The notes under the pieces: generated by a model
Told to the model about the DNA's origin: nothing
Databases searched by the model: none
Seen by the model: the letters and a program-made list of their open reading frames with translations, nothing else
DNA from: Lewinella sp. JB7
GTDB taxonomy: Bacteria > Bacteroidota > Bacteroidia > Chitinophagales > Saprospiraceae
Reading direction: 5' to 3'
Assembly: GCF_024297185.1 (NCBI RefSeq)
Contig: NZ_JANCTD010000006.1
Location: 62,001-126,000 of the forward strand
Length of the DNA stretch: 64,000 nucleotides
In this document: in pieces, positions 1-9,255 of the stretch
How positions within the stretch are numbered: the stretch's first letter is position 1
Layout of the letters: each line of letters begins with the position of its first letter
Made by a program: the position numbers and the translations under genes

Positions 1-2
1 AG

Positions 3-1826
3 GTGCAGGGGTTAACCGGTTTAGCGACGGGACTGGTGATGAGCCTGTTTCTTTATTCCATCTACTTCAACCTCACCAACCGCGATATTCATTACTACAC
101 CGGCGGCCGCGAGGCGCCGCCCAACCGGGGTCCCGGACAGCGCGGCGGCCTGGGTTACCGGCCGTACGCCGCCTCCGCCCTGGGACCGCAACTGGTGAAC
201 CTCTACGACAATCCCTACCAGGTCCGGTCCTACCTCGATACGCGGCTCCGGGCCCGGCGGGTGCGGTCGGTGGCCCACTACGAGACCGATCTGTTGCGCA
301 ACATCTTTCGGCAGAATCACATCAACGCGCTGGTACTGCAGTTTCTCACCATCGGCCTGCTCATCGTGTTGGGCCTGATGATCGAGCAACCCACCTTTCA
401 GATTCCGGCCGGGGCCAGCTTCTTTATCCTGTTCAGCCTGTTCATCTCCACCATCGGCGCGGTGAGCTACTGGTTTTCGGAGTGGCGACTGACGCTGCTT
501 GTCCTGCTGCCCATTCTCGTGAACTGGCTCACCAGTACCCCGCTTTTCGATCACGGCAACCAGGCCTACGGACTCAGCTACGGTACGGAGGCCCGCTATT
601 CCCTCGACACCCTGGCCAGCCTCTACCGACGGAAAAACCTACGGACGGACCTGGATTCCACCCGCGCCATCCTGGACCGGTGGAAGCGGAAACAGCCGGA
701 CGAAAAACCGAAACTGGTGGTCATCTGCGCCAGCGGGGGCGGGCTTACGGCTTCCCTCTGGGTGACCCACCTGCTGCAGAGCATCGAGGCGTGTAGCGAC
801 GGACGTTTGCTGGAGTCCACCGCCCTCATGACGGGGGCCAGCGGCGGGCTACTGGGCATGGCCTACCTGCGGCAAAGCTACCTGGAGTCGCCCTCCTTTC
901 GCTCCGACGGCCTGCGCCGGCTGGACCGCGTAAGCCGGGACCTTCTCAATCCCGTAGCCTTCAGCATCGTCAGCAACGATATTTTCCTGCCCTTCCGCCG
1001 CATCGAGGTAGGCGACGAGAAGTACCGCCGTGACCGCGGCTACGCCTTCGAGCGGGCCTACAACCAGGCGACCGAGAACCTCCTGAACCGTCCCCTCGCC
1101 TACTACCGCGCGCCGGAAGCGTCGGCCGCCGTTCCGTTACTGTTCGTCACGCCCAGCATCGTGGAGGACGGCCGCCGCATGGTCATTTCCCCCCAGGGTG
1201 TGAGTTACATGATGGTGCCCCCCGAGGCGTATTCGGGGGCCGTACCCCTCGTGCCGGATATGGTAGACTTCGGCCGCTTTCTCCGCGCCCAGGACGCCGA
1301 CAGCCTTCGCTTCAGTTCGGCCCTGCGGGCGAATGCCTCCTACCCCTACGTACTCCCCCAGGTAAGCCTGCCGACCGAGCCCCTCGTGCACCTGATGGAT
1401 GCCGGTTACCGCGACAACTACGGTATCGCCTCGGCGTCGCGCTTTCTGCACGTCTTCCGGGACTGGATCGAGGCGAATACCTCCGGCGTCATTCTGGTGC
1501 AGGTAAGCGCCTTCCGGGAACAGAAGATACCCGTGACGGGGCAGCGGGGCGTGATCAGCGGATTGTTCAGTCCCCTCGGAGTGGCCGGAAACATTCTGAG
1601 TCTGCAGATCCTCGACCAGGAAGCCCTGCTCGCCGGTCTGCAGCGCACCTTCGGGCCTACCGGCTTTCACCTGTTCCGCTTCAACTACCAGCCCCGGGAG
1701 GACGACCGGCTGCGCACCTCGGTCTCCCTGCATATGACCGATTGGGAGAAGGTCCAGGTCCTGCGGGCCCTCGATGAACCCGCCCAGCAGCGGCGGATCG
1801 ACGCCCTGTTACAGCTTCTCGAATAA
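3..1826 (+). CDS. Patatin-like phospholipase domain membrane protein, probably 5'-truncated
   Basis: Probable membrane-anchored acyl hydrolase (607 residues visible). The N-terminal part has hydrophobic segments at about residues 1-22, 108-128, 138-158 and 163-180. It is followed by a patatin fold: a glycine-rich oxyanion loop (SGGGLTAS, around 245-252), the nucleophile in GASGG (Ser280) and the dyad aspartate in DAGYRDN (Asp466). The patatin family hydrolyses acyl esters of lipids through this Ser-Asp dyad; the substrate here is unknown. The only start in view is a GTG at base 3, in the middle of a hydrophobic stretch, so the real start probably lies before the window. A GAF-SpoIIE phosphatase gene follows 63 bases later on the same strand. 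Confidence 0.75.
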   Translation: MQGLTGLATGLVMSLFLYSIYFNLTNRDIHYYTGGREAPPNRGPGQRGGLGYRPYAASALGPQLVNLYDNPYQVRSYLDTRLRARRVRSVAHYETDLLRNIFRQNHINALVLQFLTIGLLIVLGLMIEQPTFQIPAGASFFILFSLFISTIGAVSYWFSEWRLTLLVLLPILVNWLTSTPLFDHGNQAYGLSYGTEARYSLDTLASLYRRKNLRTDLDSTRAILDRWKRKQPDEKPKLVVICASGGGLTASLWVTHLLQSIEACSDGRLLESTALMTGASGGLLGMAYLRQSYLESPSFRSDGLRRLDRVSRDLLNPVAFSIVSNDIFLPFRRIEVGDEKYRRDRGYAFERAYNQATENLLNRPLAYYRAPEASAAVPLLFVTPSIVEDGRRMVISPQGVSYMMVPPEAYSGAVPLVPDMVDFGRFLRAQDADSLRFSSALRANASYPYVLPQVSLPTEPLVHLMDAGYRDNYGIASASRFLHVFRDWIEANTSGVILVQVSAFREQKIPVTGQRGVISGLFSPLGVAGNILSLQILDQEALLAGLQRTFGPTGFHLFRFNYQPREDDRLRTSVSLHMTDWEKVQVLRALDEPAQQRRIDALLQLLE

Positions 1827-1832
1827 TCGCCC

Positions 1833-1849
1833 GCTCCCGCGTCCCCGCC
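1833..1849 (-). repeat. 17-base dispersed motif, copy 1
   Basis: On the minus strand this reads GGCGGGGACGCGGGAGC. It lies 6 bases after the patatin stop codon and is identical to the copies at 24432-24448 and 10915-10931. See the finding on the dispersed motif. Confidence 0.5.
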
Positions 1850-1889
1850 CCGCGGTTACATCCTCAAAACCCTTTCTACCTTTACCCCT

Positions 1890-3131
1890 ATGGCTCAGCC
1901 CCTCACCCGCATCAATCGGCTCGAACGCGAACTCCACCTCCGGCAGTTGCAGGTACGGCGGTTGCTGCAAATCACCCAGGCCATCAACAACAACGTCTCG
2001 GCCGGTGATCTTTTCCACATGTACCGCTCGTTTCTGAGCAGCGAGCTCGGCGTGCGGGAGATGGCCCTCTTCGTGCGGGAAAGCGAACGCGATGAGCGCT
2101 GGCAACTGGCGACCTCCATCGGTGTCGATAATCTGCCGACCGACCTGGACTACGCCGACGAACTTCAGCGGCTCAAACGGCCGGGCACGATCAACGAACC
2201 CGACCACCCCCTGTTTTGTCACTTCGAACACGTAGTGCCGGTACTGCACAAGGAACGCCCCATTGCCTTCATTCTGATCGGGCGCTTCACCGACGAGGAG
2301 GACATGTTCGAACGGGTACAGATCATCACCACGATCAGTAACGTGATCGCCGTGGCCATCGAGAACAAACGGTTATTCCGCCGCCAGATTGAGCAGGAAC
2401 GCCTGGAGGCCGACCTGGACCTCGGTGCCAAGGTACAGGGCATGCTGATCCCAAAGGAGTTGCCGACCAACGACTTCTACGAACTCAGCGCCATTTACCG
2501 CCCCAAACTCGGCGTGGGGGGCGACTACTTCGACTACCGGGAATTCGGCGACGGGAAACTGGTGTTCTGCATCGGTGACTTTACCGGCAAGGGCGTGAGC
2601 GCGGCCCTCCTGATGGCCAACTTCCAGGCCAACTTCCACACCCTGATCCGGAAGCGCGCCAATCTCCACGACTTCGTCACGGAAATCAACGAGAGCGTGT
2701 ACCGGATCACGAACGGCGACCGCTTCGTGACCTTTTTCGTTGCCGAATACGACCGCCGCGCCCACCAATTGCACTACGTCAATGCCGGTCACCCCCCGGC
2801 GGTGCTGGTCAGCGAGCATACCTTCCAGCTGCTCGACAAGGGCACCACCGTGCTGGGGTCCATCGACGAGCTGCCGGTGCTCGAGGTCGGCACCGTAGAC
2901 CTGCCCCCCCAGGCGCTGATCGTGACCTATACCGACGGACTGACCGACCTACAGAGCGCCGCCGGAGAGACCTTCGAGGAGGAGATCCTCCACCAGTTCG
3001 CCCGTCGGCAACACTACCGCTCGGCCAGCCTGTTTAACGAAAACCTGCTGGCCAAGCTCGAGGAATTCCGCCAGGACAACGCCTACCCCGACGATCTGAC
3101 CATCCTCACCTGTCGCATTTTCGGGGAATGA
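1890..3131 (+). CDS. GAF domain, SpoIIE/PP2C-type serine phosphatase
   Basis: Cytosolic signalling phosphatase of the RsbU/SpoIIE type (413 residues). Residues about 1-35 form a short coiled coil, 40-170 look like a GAF sensor domain, 170-195 is a helical linker, and 195-413 is the PPM phosphatase. The metal-binding aspartates are in GGDYFDY (about 209-215), GDFTGKG (about 229), TYTDGLTD (about 347) and YPDDLT (about 398). Family members dephosphorylate anti-anti-sigma (STAS) partners or act in other partner switches. No STAS or anti-sigma kinase gene is adjacent, so the partner is unknown. ATG at 1890 is 63 bases after the patatin gene, which suggests co-transcription. Confidence 0.88.
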   Translation: MAQPLTRINRLERELHLRQLQVRRLLQITQAINNNVSAGDLFHMYRSFLSSELGVREMALFVRESERDERWQLATSIGVDNLPTDLDYADELQRLKRPGTINEPDHPLFCHFEHVVPVLHKERPIAFILIGRFTDEEDMFERVQIITTISNVIAVAIENKRLFRRQIEQERLEADLDLGAKVQGMLIPKELPTNDFYELSAIYRPKLGVGGDYFDYREFGDGKLVFCIGDFTGKGVSAALLMANFQANFHTLIRKRANLHDFVTEINESVYRITNGDRFVTFFVAEYDRRAHQLHYVNAGHPPAVLVSEHTFQLLDKGTTVLGSIDELPVLEVGTVDLPPQALIVTYTDGLTDLQSAAGETFEEEILHQFARRQHYRSASLFNENLLAKLEEFRQDNAYPDDLTILTCRIFGE

Positions 3132-3207
3132 CGTCCGGACTATAGACCGGGGAAAAGTCCGGTCCGGGAAGAACGAAAACTCCCTCCTAACCGTTCCCCA
3201 TAGTGAG

Positions 3208-4146
3208 ATGAAGGACAAGACGATCGCGGCTATTCTGGCTTTCTTCGGAGGCATCATCGGCCTGCAGCGGTTCTATTTGGGTCAGAAAGGAATGGGCATG
3301 GCCCAGGTCTTCTTTTTCGTCCTGGCGCTCTCCGCCGGGCCCAGTCCGTTCACCGTCATGCTGATTTCCCTGGCGATGATCTTTGGTATCATCGACGCCA
3401 TTTCTTTTCTTTCCATGGACCCCCGGGAGTTCGACCTGAAGTACAACGAATCGCTCGCCCCGACTTCAGCCTCCGCTCCCCCGCCAGGCCGCCAATCATT
3501 CCAAAAAACAGGTAGCATGACCGACCGAGAAAAACGCTTTCAGGAGCGGCAGCGACAGCGGGCCGAACAGGAGCGGGAACGCGAGCGCCGCGACCGGGAA
3601 CGGTACAATCAGCAACCCTTGCCCCGCAAGTCTCCGCCGACGGGAGAAACCGTACGCCGCGATCCGGGCCGGGCCGACCGGGAGACGGGCGTGCGCCACT
3701 TTCGCGAGTACGAATACGAGGAGGCTATCGCCGCCTTCGTCCGGGCGCTGGAAAAAAACCCGCGCGACGTGGCGTCTCACTTCAACATTGCCTGCGCCTA
3801 CTCCCTGGAGGAGGAAGCCGACCGGGCGTTTTACCACCTCGACCGGGCGGTAGCACTCGGCTTTGATGATTTCCACCGCATCCGCACCCACGACAGCCTG
3901 GCCTACTTACGCATCCAGCGGGCGTTTCCGGACTTCGCGAATAATCAGTTTCGCCTCGCGGCACCCGAGCCCCAACGTGCTACGAATGAGGAGGATCCCC
4001 TCGTGGCCTCCGGCGAACCGGTAGTGGGCGCCGCCCCGATCCACGATGAGCTCCTCGAGCAACTTCAACGTCTTGCCGCGCTACGGGAAAAAGGCCTGCT
4101 GACCGAAGTAGAGTTTACGACCCAAAAGCGGCGCTTGCTCGGTTGA
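3208..4146 (+). CDS. TM2 domain protein with TPR-like region and C-terminal SHOCT domain
   Basis: Membrane protein of 312 residues. The first ~75 residues match a TM2 domain: two hydrophobic helices with the GLQRFYLGQ motif between them. Residues ~100-150 are very rich in Arg, Glu and Gln and probably form a charged coiled coil. Residues ~155-250 look like tetratricopeptide repeats (AxxxFxxALxxxPxD, then NIACAYSLxxxxDxAFxHLDRA). The last ~35 residues resemble a SHOCT helix pair (LLEQLQRLAALREKGLLTEVEF). TPR and SHOCT parts usually mediate protein or membrane contacts; no enzyme activity is indicated. It lies between a phosphatase and a CBS gene on the same strand, and its role is unknown. Confidence 0.7.
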   Translation: MKDKTIAAILAFFGGIIGLQRFYLGQKGMGMAQVFFFVLALSAGPSPFTVMLISLAMIFGIIDAISFLSMDPREFDLKYNESLAPTSASAPPPGRQSFQKTGSMTDREKRFQERQRQRAEQERERERRDRERYNQQPLPRKSPPTGETVRRDPGRADRETGVRHFREYEYEEAIAAFVRALEKNPRDVASHFNIACAYSLEEEADRAFYHLDRAVALGFDDFHRIRTHDSLAYLRIQRAFPDFANNQFRLAAPEPQRATNEEDPLVASGEPVVGAAPIHDELLEQLQRLAALREKGLLTEVEFTTQKRRLLG

Positions 4147-4179
4147 GCCCGAATTATTTTACCTACTTTCCCCATCCAG

Positions 4180-4839
4180 ATGACAGCTGACTTCCTCCTT
4201 ACCGACGCCCTCGTTCCCCTGCGTCCTTCCGATACCGGAGAGGAAGCGCTGGAGATCATGAACGAGTTCTACATCCGTCACCTGCCGGTGGTGGACAACA
4301 ACAAGCTTGTTTCCGTGATATCGGAGAGCGACGTCCTGGACGCCGATCCCCTGGAGACGGTGGAGAACTACCGCACGCCCCAGCTCCCCCCCTCGGTCTA
4401 CCCCGACGACCACCTCTACGACGTCATGCGCCAACTCGTCGATAACAACCTGACCGTGGTGCCCGTCATCAACCGGGAAGGCGACTATGTAGGCATGGTG
4501 ACCGGCGAGGACCTGCTGCGTTTCTTCGCCCAGTCCAGTACCTTCAGCGACCCCGGGTCGATCGTGGTCCTGGAAATGGGCCGCCACGACTACAGCCTGG
4601 CCGAGATCGCCCGAATCGTGGAGAGCGACAGTGCCATCATTCTCAGTTCTTTCGTTCGCGGCATCACCGACTCCAATCAGGTGGAGGTGACCCTCAAACT
4701 CAATAGCCAGAACATCGCGGGCACCATCGCCACCTTCGAGCGGTTCAACTACCTGGTGAAGGCCAGCTTCAACGAGAAGCAGTTGCAGGACACCCTGCGC
4801 GAGCGATTCGACAGCCTGATCAACTACCTCAACGTCTAG
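4180..4839 (+). CDS. CBS domain pair protein with C-terminal ACT-like domain (AcuB type)
   Basis: Cytosolic regulatory protein of 219 residues. Two CBS motifs occupy about residues 1-115 (YIRHLPVVDNNKLVSVISESD and LTVVPVINREGDYVGMVTGEDLL). Residues ~125-219 resemble the ACT-like C-terminal domain of AcuB proteins. CBS pairs generally bind adenine nucleotides; the target controlled here is unknown. It is the last of four genes running rightwards. Its TAG stop lies in a CTAG tetranucleotide that also encodes the stop of the convergent gene, so the two coding regions overlap by 4 bases. Confidence 0.82.
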   Translation: MTADFLLTDALVPLRPSDTGEEALEIMNEFYIRHLPVVDNNKLVSVISESDVLDADPLETVENYRTPQLPPSVYPDDHLYDVMRQLVDNNLTVVPVINREGDYVGMVTGEDLLRFFAQSSTFSDPGSIVVLEMGRHDYSLAEIARIVESDSAIILSSFVRGITDSNQVEVTLKLNSQNIAGTIATFERFNYLVKASFNEKQLQDTLRERFDSLINYLNV

Positions 4840-7664
4840 AAGCTGCCGCTGAACAGAAAGCGCAACTGCAGGTCATTCGTATCGGTGGAGAAGATGTCGC
4901 GTTCCAGGCGGTAGGCCGCCTCGACGCCGACGGTGATGTCTACGGTATTCAGCCAGGTATTGTCGAAGAAGAACTGACCGCCGATACTGTTTTCGTCAAA
5001 TTCCAGTCCGTCAAAGGAGTCGATCGCGAAGCGACTGTGGTCGTAAAACGCGTTCAGCCGGATCCGCTTGAAGTAGGTGATCCCCAGCAGGCCGAGATCG
5101 GGATACAGCAGGGGCAACTGGTAGTTCAACCCGAGCCGGTACACGCGGTCGTTGAGCGGCTGGTCGTAACCACGCGCGTAGCGGAATACGTCGGGATACT
5201 GGTAGAGATTTTCGCTCTGCTCGCGCTGTACGTCGAGATCAATGCGCAAACCATGTGTTGGGAATGCCCCGGGCAGGAACACGGAGCTCTGAACCAGCAG
5301 TCGTTCACCCAGTTGTTCCCCACCGAGCGCGCGATCGAACTGCAGTTCGGCCCTCACCCCCAGTCGGGGCTGAACCTGGCGGGCGGCGGTGCGCTGGAGC
5401 GAGCTGAAACTCACGCCCAGTGCCAGGTTACCGAAATTATCCGGCAACCGCCCGGTTTCGGCATCCCGGAGGGCATAGTACTGATAGCCGACGGAGGGGG
5501 AAAGACCGGTCACCATGTTACCGGCCACCCACTGGAGGGGAAAGCTTACGCTCGGCCCCACCGTAAACTGACTGAATTCCTGACCGAAGAAGCGTAGACT
5601 GTCGGTACGGTTCTCCTGGACTACCGTATTGCGGTCACGGTACCGCGCCGCCAGCTCGATGATGGGGAAAAGTCCACCGTACGTCAGTGTAGCACCACCG
5701 GAGTACCGGTCCTCGTTGATGTTGTAGAGCCCGTCGAGGGATAGCTCGAAGGTGTTCAGGGCGTTGGCGAACTCCACGGATAGACCCGGCGTCACGTAGC
5801 TGCCGTTGTACGACCAGCTGTGCAGCTTTATGCCCCCCAGCGTATTGGAAAAATTGGTGATCGGGTAATCCCGGATCTCGGTGGCGGCCGGAAGGTTCTG
5901 CCGATCGTCCCCGTAGGCTAAGGGACGTTCGAAGAAATTCGGGCGCACCGACGTGCCGCGCCCCCCGCCCTGCAGTACCTGATCCAGGGGCAGGAGGTGC
6001 AAGCGTTCCCCGTGCGGAGTAGGACTCGAAAAGTAGAGGGTATCGCCCGCTACGTGGGGGAAGTAGGCCCCGATCGCAACGTCGGTCAGGCGGGTGGTGC
6101 TTCCCGTCGCGGGGTCTAATCGGTATACGTTATCCGTTCCCGAACGGCCGCCGGTAAACAGCAGTTCGCCCGACGGGGAAGCGGCCAGCATATCGATGGG
6201 CTCGGTCGAAGCTTCCCGGATCACGGAGACCACATCATTTTCGGTGTTCCAGGCCTGCACCGCGATGCCCGCGGAGGTCTGGGCGAGCACGTACACCGTA
6301 CTGCCCGCGGGGGAGAAGGAGGGCCAGGCCAGGTTGTCGGCCGGGATGCGGCGACGCGCGGTCACCTGTCCGGAGGCGACGTCGATGAGGTGGAGCTCCG
6401 GGCCACCGGCGAGGGGATTGAAGGATACGGCGGCGATGTGGCTTTCGTCGGGACTGAGTTTGCCCGCCACGTAATGACCCCGCTCGGTGAGTCTGCGCTG
6501 TCGACCGCTGTTGAGTTCGTACAGCACGAGGTCGGAATAGTTCTGGTTGGTGTAGCGAGGGTCCTGGCGGTACTCCGTCCATACGACGAGCCGCCTGCCC
6601 CCGTCGAGCCAGGGTTCGCGCTGGATCCCGGTACGGGTGATTACCTCGTCGGGCTGGCCCGCTACTACGCGCACGAGGGCCGGCAGCGTTTGGTAGCTGC
6701 TCCGCAGGGCCAGCAGCCGGCCCGCCGCATCGGTGAAGGGAAAGCGGTAGTTGCGAATGTCCCGGTCGGTGCGGGGGATTTGCGTGCCGGTCACGGTCGG
6801 CGGATCGGCGGCCAGGACGCTGTCCTGTAGTCGCTGCAGATCGACCATCGTCGCCCGGTACAGCCCGGCGGTGGTGAAGCCCGTTTGCCGCTTCAGGGCC
6901 TTGCTGAAGGGGTACAGCAATCCCCGGTAGGCGGCACCTTCCTGGAGGATCGGCCGCCATACGCCGGTCCCGAAGCGTTCGCGGGCGTAGGTAAGCATGG
7001 CGTAACCGTAGCGGTAATGGTCGGGTACGAGATCGCGAAAGCTACCGTTGCGTGCTTTGGCGTACCGGTACACGATATCCTGCCGAAGGAGCGCCCGCAG
7101 ATCCTTACTGAAGGCCGGCGTGCGGCCGCGACCGGCGCTGCTCAGGGCCGTCTCGGCGACCACCGCGTCGCCCTCGCTAAACCAGTTGGGCGTGGCGATG
7201 GCCGAAAAGGCCGCCCACCCCTGCTGCCCCTGCAGGTAGCTGATGAGCTTCGTCAGCCCCCGGCGCTCGTTGCTGTTCTGTTGTACGTGACGAAATTCGT
7301 GAATCGTGAGCAGATCCACCCAATTGGTGGCGCTGAGCAGGCTCAGACTCTGGGGTGGCGTAACGTAAAATTCGGACCGGAAGGGGGCCAGGCCCACGTA
7401 GCCGTTCACCGTCATGTTGGGGGTCTGGAGGACCAGGTCGAAGTCGTACAGCGCCTCACCGATCGTGGCCGTGTGGTCGGCCGCCATCCGGTCGATGATG
7501 CTGGCGGCGCGTCGGGCCTGGGAGCCGTAGCCTGCGGGGAAGATGATCCTTACGTGGTCCGCGCGCAGTTGCTGCCAGTTGATCTCCGGGGGGTGCAGGC
7601 CGATGTCCTGGGCGGGGAGGGAGAACAGAAAATGGCAAAACAGGAACAGCAGGAATGACCGCAT
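4836..7664 (-). CDS. Surface protein: gluzincin-like peptidase domain, TolB-like propeller, C-terminal beta-barrel
   Basis: Large exported protein of 942 residues. ATG at 7664 is chosen because it starts a clean signal peptide (MRSFLLFLFCHFLFSLPAQ); a longer frame from 7745 adds 27 residues that do not fit one. A zinc-peptidase signature HEFRH lies at 122-126, followed about 45 residues later by WFSEGDAVV, whose Glu could be the third ligand of a gluzincin. Residues ~300-560 hold WD40/TolB-type blades (SPDESHIAAVSFNP, SPSGELLFTGG). Residues ~590-942 are alternating aromatic strands typical of an outer-membrane barrel ending in Phe. Peptidase activity is inferred from motifs only. It converges on the CBS gene with a 4-base overlap. 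Confidence 0.72.
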   Translation of the reverse strand: MRSFLLFLFCHFLFSLPAQDIGLHPPEINWQQLRADHVRIIFPAGYGSQARRAASIIDRMAADHTATIGEALYDFDLVLQTPNMTVNGYVGLAPFRSEFYVTPPQSLSLLSATNWVDLLTIHEFRHVQQNSNERRGLTKLISYLQGQQGWAAFSAIATPNWFSEGDAVVAETALSSAGRGRTPAFSKDLRALLRQDIVYRYAKARNGSFRDLVPDHYRYGYAMLTYARERFGTGVWRPILQEGAAYRGLLYPFSKALKRQTGFTTAGLYRATMVDLQRLQDSVLAADPPTVTGTQIPRTDRDIRNYRFPFTDAAGRLLALRSSYQTLPALVRVVAGQPDEVITRTGIQREPWLDGGRRLVVWTEYRQDPRYTNQNYSDLVLYELNSGRQRRLTERGHYVAGKLSPDESHIAAVSFNPLAGGPELHLIDVASGQVTARRRIPADNLAWPSFSPAGSTVYVLAQTSAGIAVQAWNTENDVVSVIREASTEPIDMLAASPSGELLFTGGRSGTDNVYRLDPATGSTTRLTDVAIGAYFPHVAGDTLYFSSPTPHGERLHLLPLDQVLQGGGRGTSVRPNFFERPLAYGDDRQNLPAATEIRDYPITNFSNTLGGIKLHSWSYNGSYVTPGLSVEFANALNTFELSLDGLYNINEDRYSGGATLTYGGLFPIIELAARYRDRNTVVQENRTDSLRFFGQEFSQFTVGPSVSFPLQWVAGNMVTGLSPSVGYQYYALRDAETGRLPDNFGNLALGVSFSSLQRTAARQVQPRLGVRAELQFDRALGGEQLGERLLVQSSVFLPGAFPTHGLRIDLDVQREQSENLYQYPDVFRYARGYDQPLNDRVYRLGLNYQLPLLYPDLGLLGITYFKRIRLNAFYDHSRFAIDSFDGLEFDENSIGGQFFFDNTWLNTVDITVGVEAAYRLERDIFSTDTNDLQLRFLFSGSF

Positions 7665-7818
7665 GGAGAATGGAGGGCTTAATGACCACAAGATTGAATA
7701 AAAGCAGGAATATAGCGCCACGCGGCCCCGGTTCCCGTCAGGCAACTTTAAAGGCGAATTATCCCAAACATCCCGTCCTTTACCGCCTTAATAGGTTTTG
7801 CGTTTCAACCTCCAGCGA

Positions 7819-9255
7819 ATGACCAACACCATCACCAGCATTTCTCCCGGCATGTTCAAGGCCGAAGCGCACTGGTACCCCAAAGCGTTGAACGCTACCA
7901 TCCACCCGATGGTGAGTTATTTCATGAACCTCGATCCCGGGCGGATCGTCACCCGCTACTGCCACCTCAACCCCCTGGTGGACCCCGACGGGCTCCGCGA
8001 GATCCTTGCCTACCAGTGCAAGTACTTCCTGTGGGGGGGAGCCGACCTGATCAACGCGACCACCGCTCAGGGTCGTCGGCGCATGGTCATCATCGAGAAC
8101 AACTCCTGCCCCTCCGGACAAAAGTCCATGCCCCTCCTCGACGATCACCAGGAGGAGGGCAGCTACCGGCTGCTCGTGGAGCGTACCTTCCGGCCCATGG
8201 TGGAAAAACGGCAGTCGGGTAAGGAGGGCCGCCTGGCCGTGATCTACGATAAGAACCCTATGGAGGCCAGCGGCTACGCCGCCACCATTGCCGATGTGTT
8301 CCAGGAGGACGTACTGTACATCAGCGACTACTACGGCGCCACCGAGCGTAAACTGCGGGTAGAGGACGACTGGCTGTTCGCCCTCCACGAAGGCGAATGG
8401 GTCCGGCTGCGGGCCGCCTTCCGCTACCTCACCCAGCGGCCCTGGACCCGGATTCCCCTCAACTGCAAAACCCGCATCCTCAACCCCATCGTCACCTGCC
8501 TGGCCGGTGGGCGGAATAAAATGGTGGCCGCCAAGGCCTACGACTTTTTCAACGGCGAAATCCGCAAATACGGGCTCAAGATCCACACCCCGGAAACCAT
8601 CTGGGACGTGAGCCGCAACGAAATTCCGCTATGGGTTGCCAAACTGGGCGGACAGGCCGTCGTAAAGGTCCCCTACTCTAATGCCGGACAGGGCGTGTAC
8701 ACCATCACCAACAAGCGCGAACTCGAAGCCTTCATGGCCGAACCCATCGACTACGAACGCTTCATTGTACAGAGCCTGATCGGCAACTACGGCTGGAGCT
8801 CGACCGGAGGAGACGGTAAGTTTTTCCATGTCGGCACCATACCCGACAAGAAGGGACGCACCTTCGTGAGCGACGTACGCCTCATGGTCAGCAGTACCGA
8901 AGACGGCCTCCGCCCCCTGGCCTGCTATAGCCGGCGCGCCGCCGACCCCCTGACCGATACGCTGGCGGCCGGCGCGGAATCGTGGTCGATGCTCGGCACC
9001 AACCTGAGTGAAAAACTCGGCGACAACCAGTGGTCGAGCGATACCAACCGGCTGCTGCTGATGGACCGCCGCGACTTCAATAAGCTCGGCATCGGATTGG
9101 ACGACCTGATCGAGGCCTACATCCAGACCGTGCTCAGTACGATCGCCATCGATCAGATGGCCCGCAAATTGTTCAACAGCAAGGGCAAATTCAGCCTGCG
9201 ACTCTTCTCGGGGCTCAATAACGACCCCGTCCTGCTTTCCGAAATTCTGGCATGA
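7819..9255 (+). CDS. ATP-grasp-like protein, first gene of a three-gene amide-ligase/deacylase operon
   Basis: Cytosolic protein of 478 residues not assigned to a named family. It has ATP-grasp-like features: NKMVAAKAYDFFN, then AVVKVPYSNAGQGVYTI (a lysine followed by a glycine-rich loop), then YERFIVQSLIG. The layout, with a long N-terminal part before these motifs, recalls circularly permuted ATP-grasp ligases, but that is inference. The ATG at 7819 was preferred to an in-frame TTG at 7798. The stop overlaps the next start (ATGA, 4 bases), so this gene is translationally coupled to a GshB-like ligase and then a deacylase. It probably makes or modifies an amide or peptide metabolite; the substrate is unknown. 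Confidence 0.6.
   Translation: MTNTITSISPGMFKAEAHWYPKALNATIHPMVSYFMNLDPGRIVTRYCHLNPLVDPDGLREILAYQCKYFLWGGADLINATTAQGRRRMVIIENNSCPSGQKSMPLLDDHQEEGSYRLLVERTFRPMVEKRQSGKEGRLAVIYDKNPMEASGYAATIADVFQEDVLYISDYYGATERKLRVEDDWLFALHEGEWVRLRAAFRYLTQRPWTRIPLNCKTRILNPIVTCLAGGRNKMVAAKAYDFFNGEIRKYGLKIHTPETIWDVSRNEIPLWVAKLGGQAVVKVPYSNAGQGVYTITNKRELEAFMAEPIDYERFIVQSLIGNYGWSSTGGDGKFFHVGTIPDKKGRTFVSDVRLMVSSTEDGLRPLACYSRRAADPLTDTLAAGAESWSMLGTNLSEKLGDNQWSSDTNRLLLMDRRDFNKLGIGLDDLIEAYIQTVLSTIAIDQMARKLFNSKGKFSLRLFSGLNNDPVLLSEILA

Noticed and set aside
3135..3162. Stem CCGGACT/AGTCCGG after the phosphatase gene as a terminator
   Set aside because: The loop is 14 bases and no T-run follows on the plus strand, so an intrinsic terminator is not supported.
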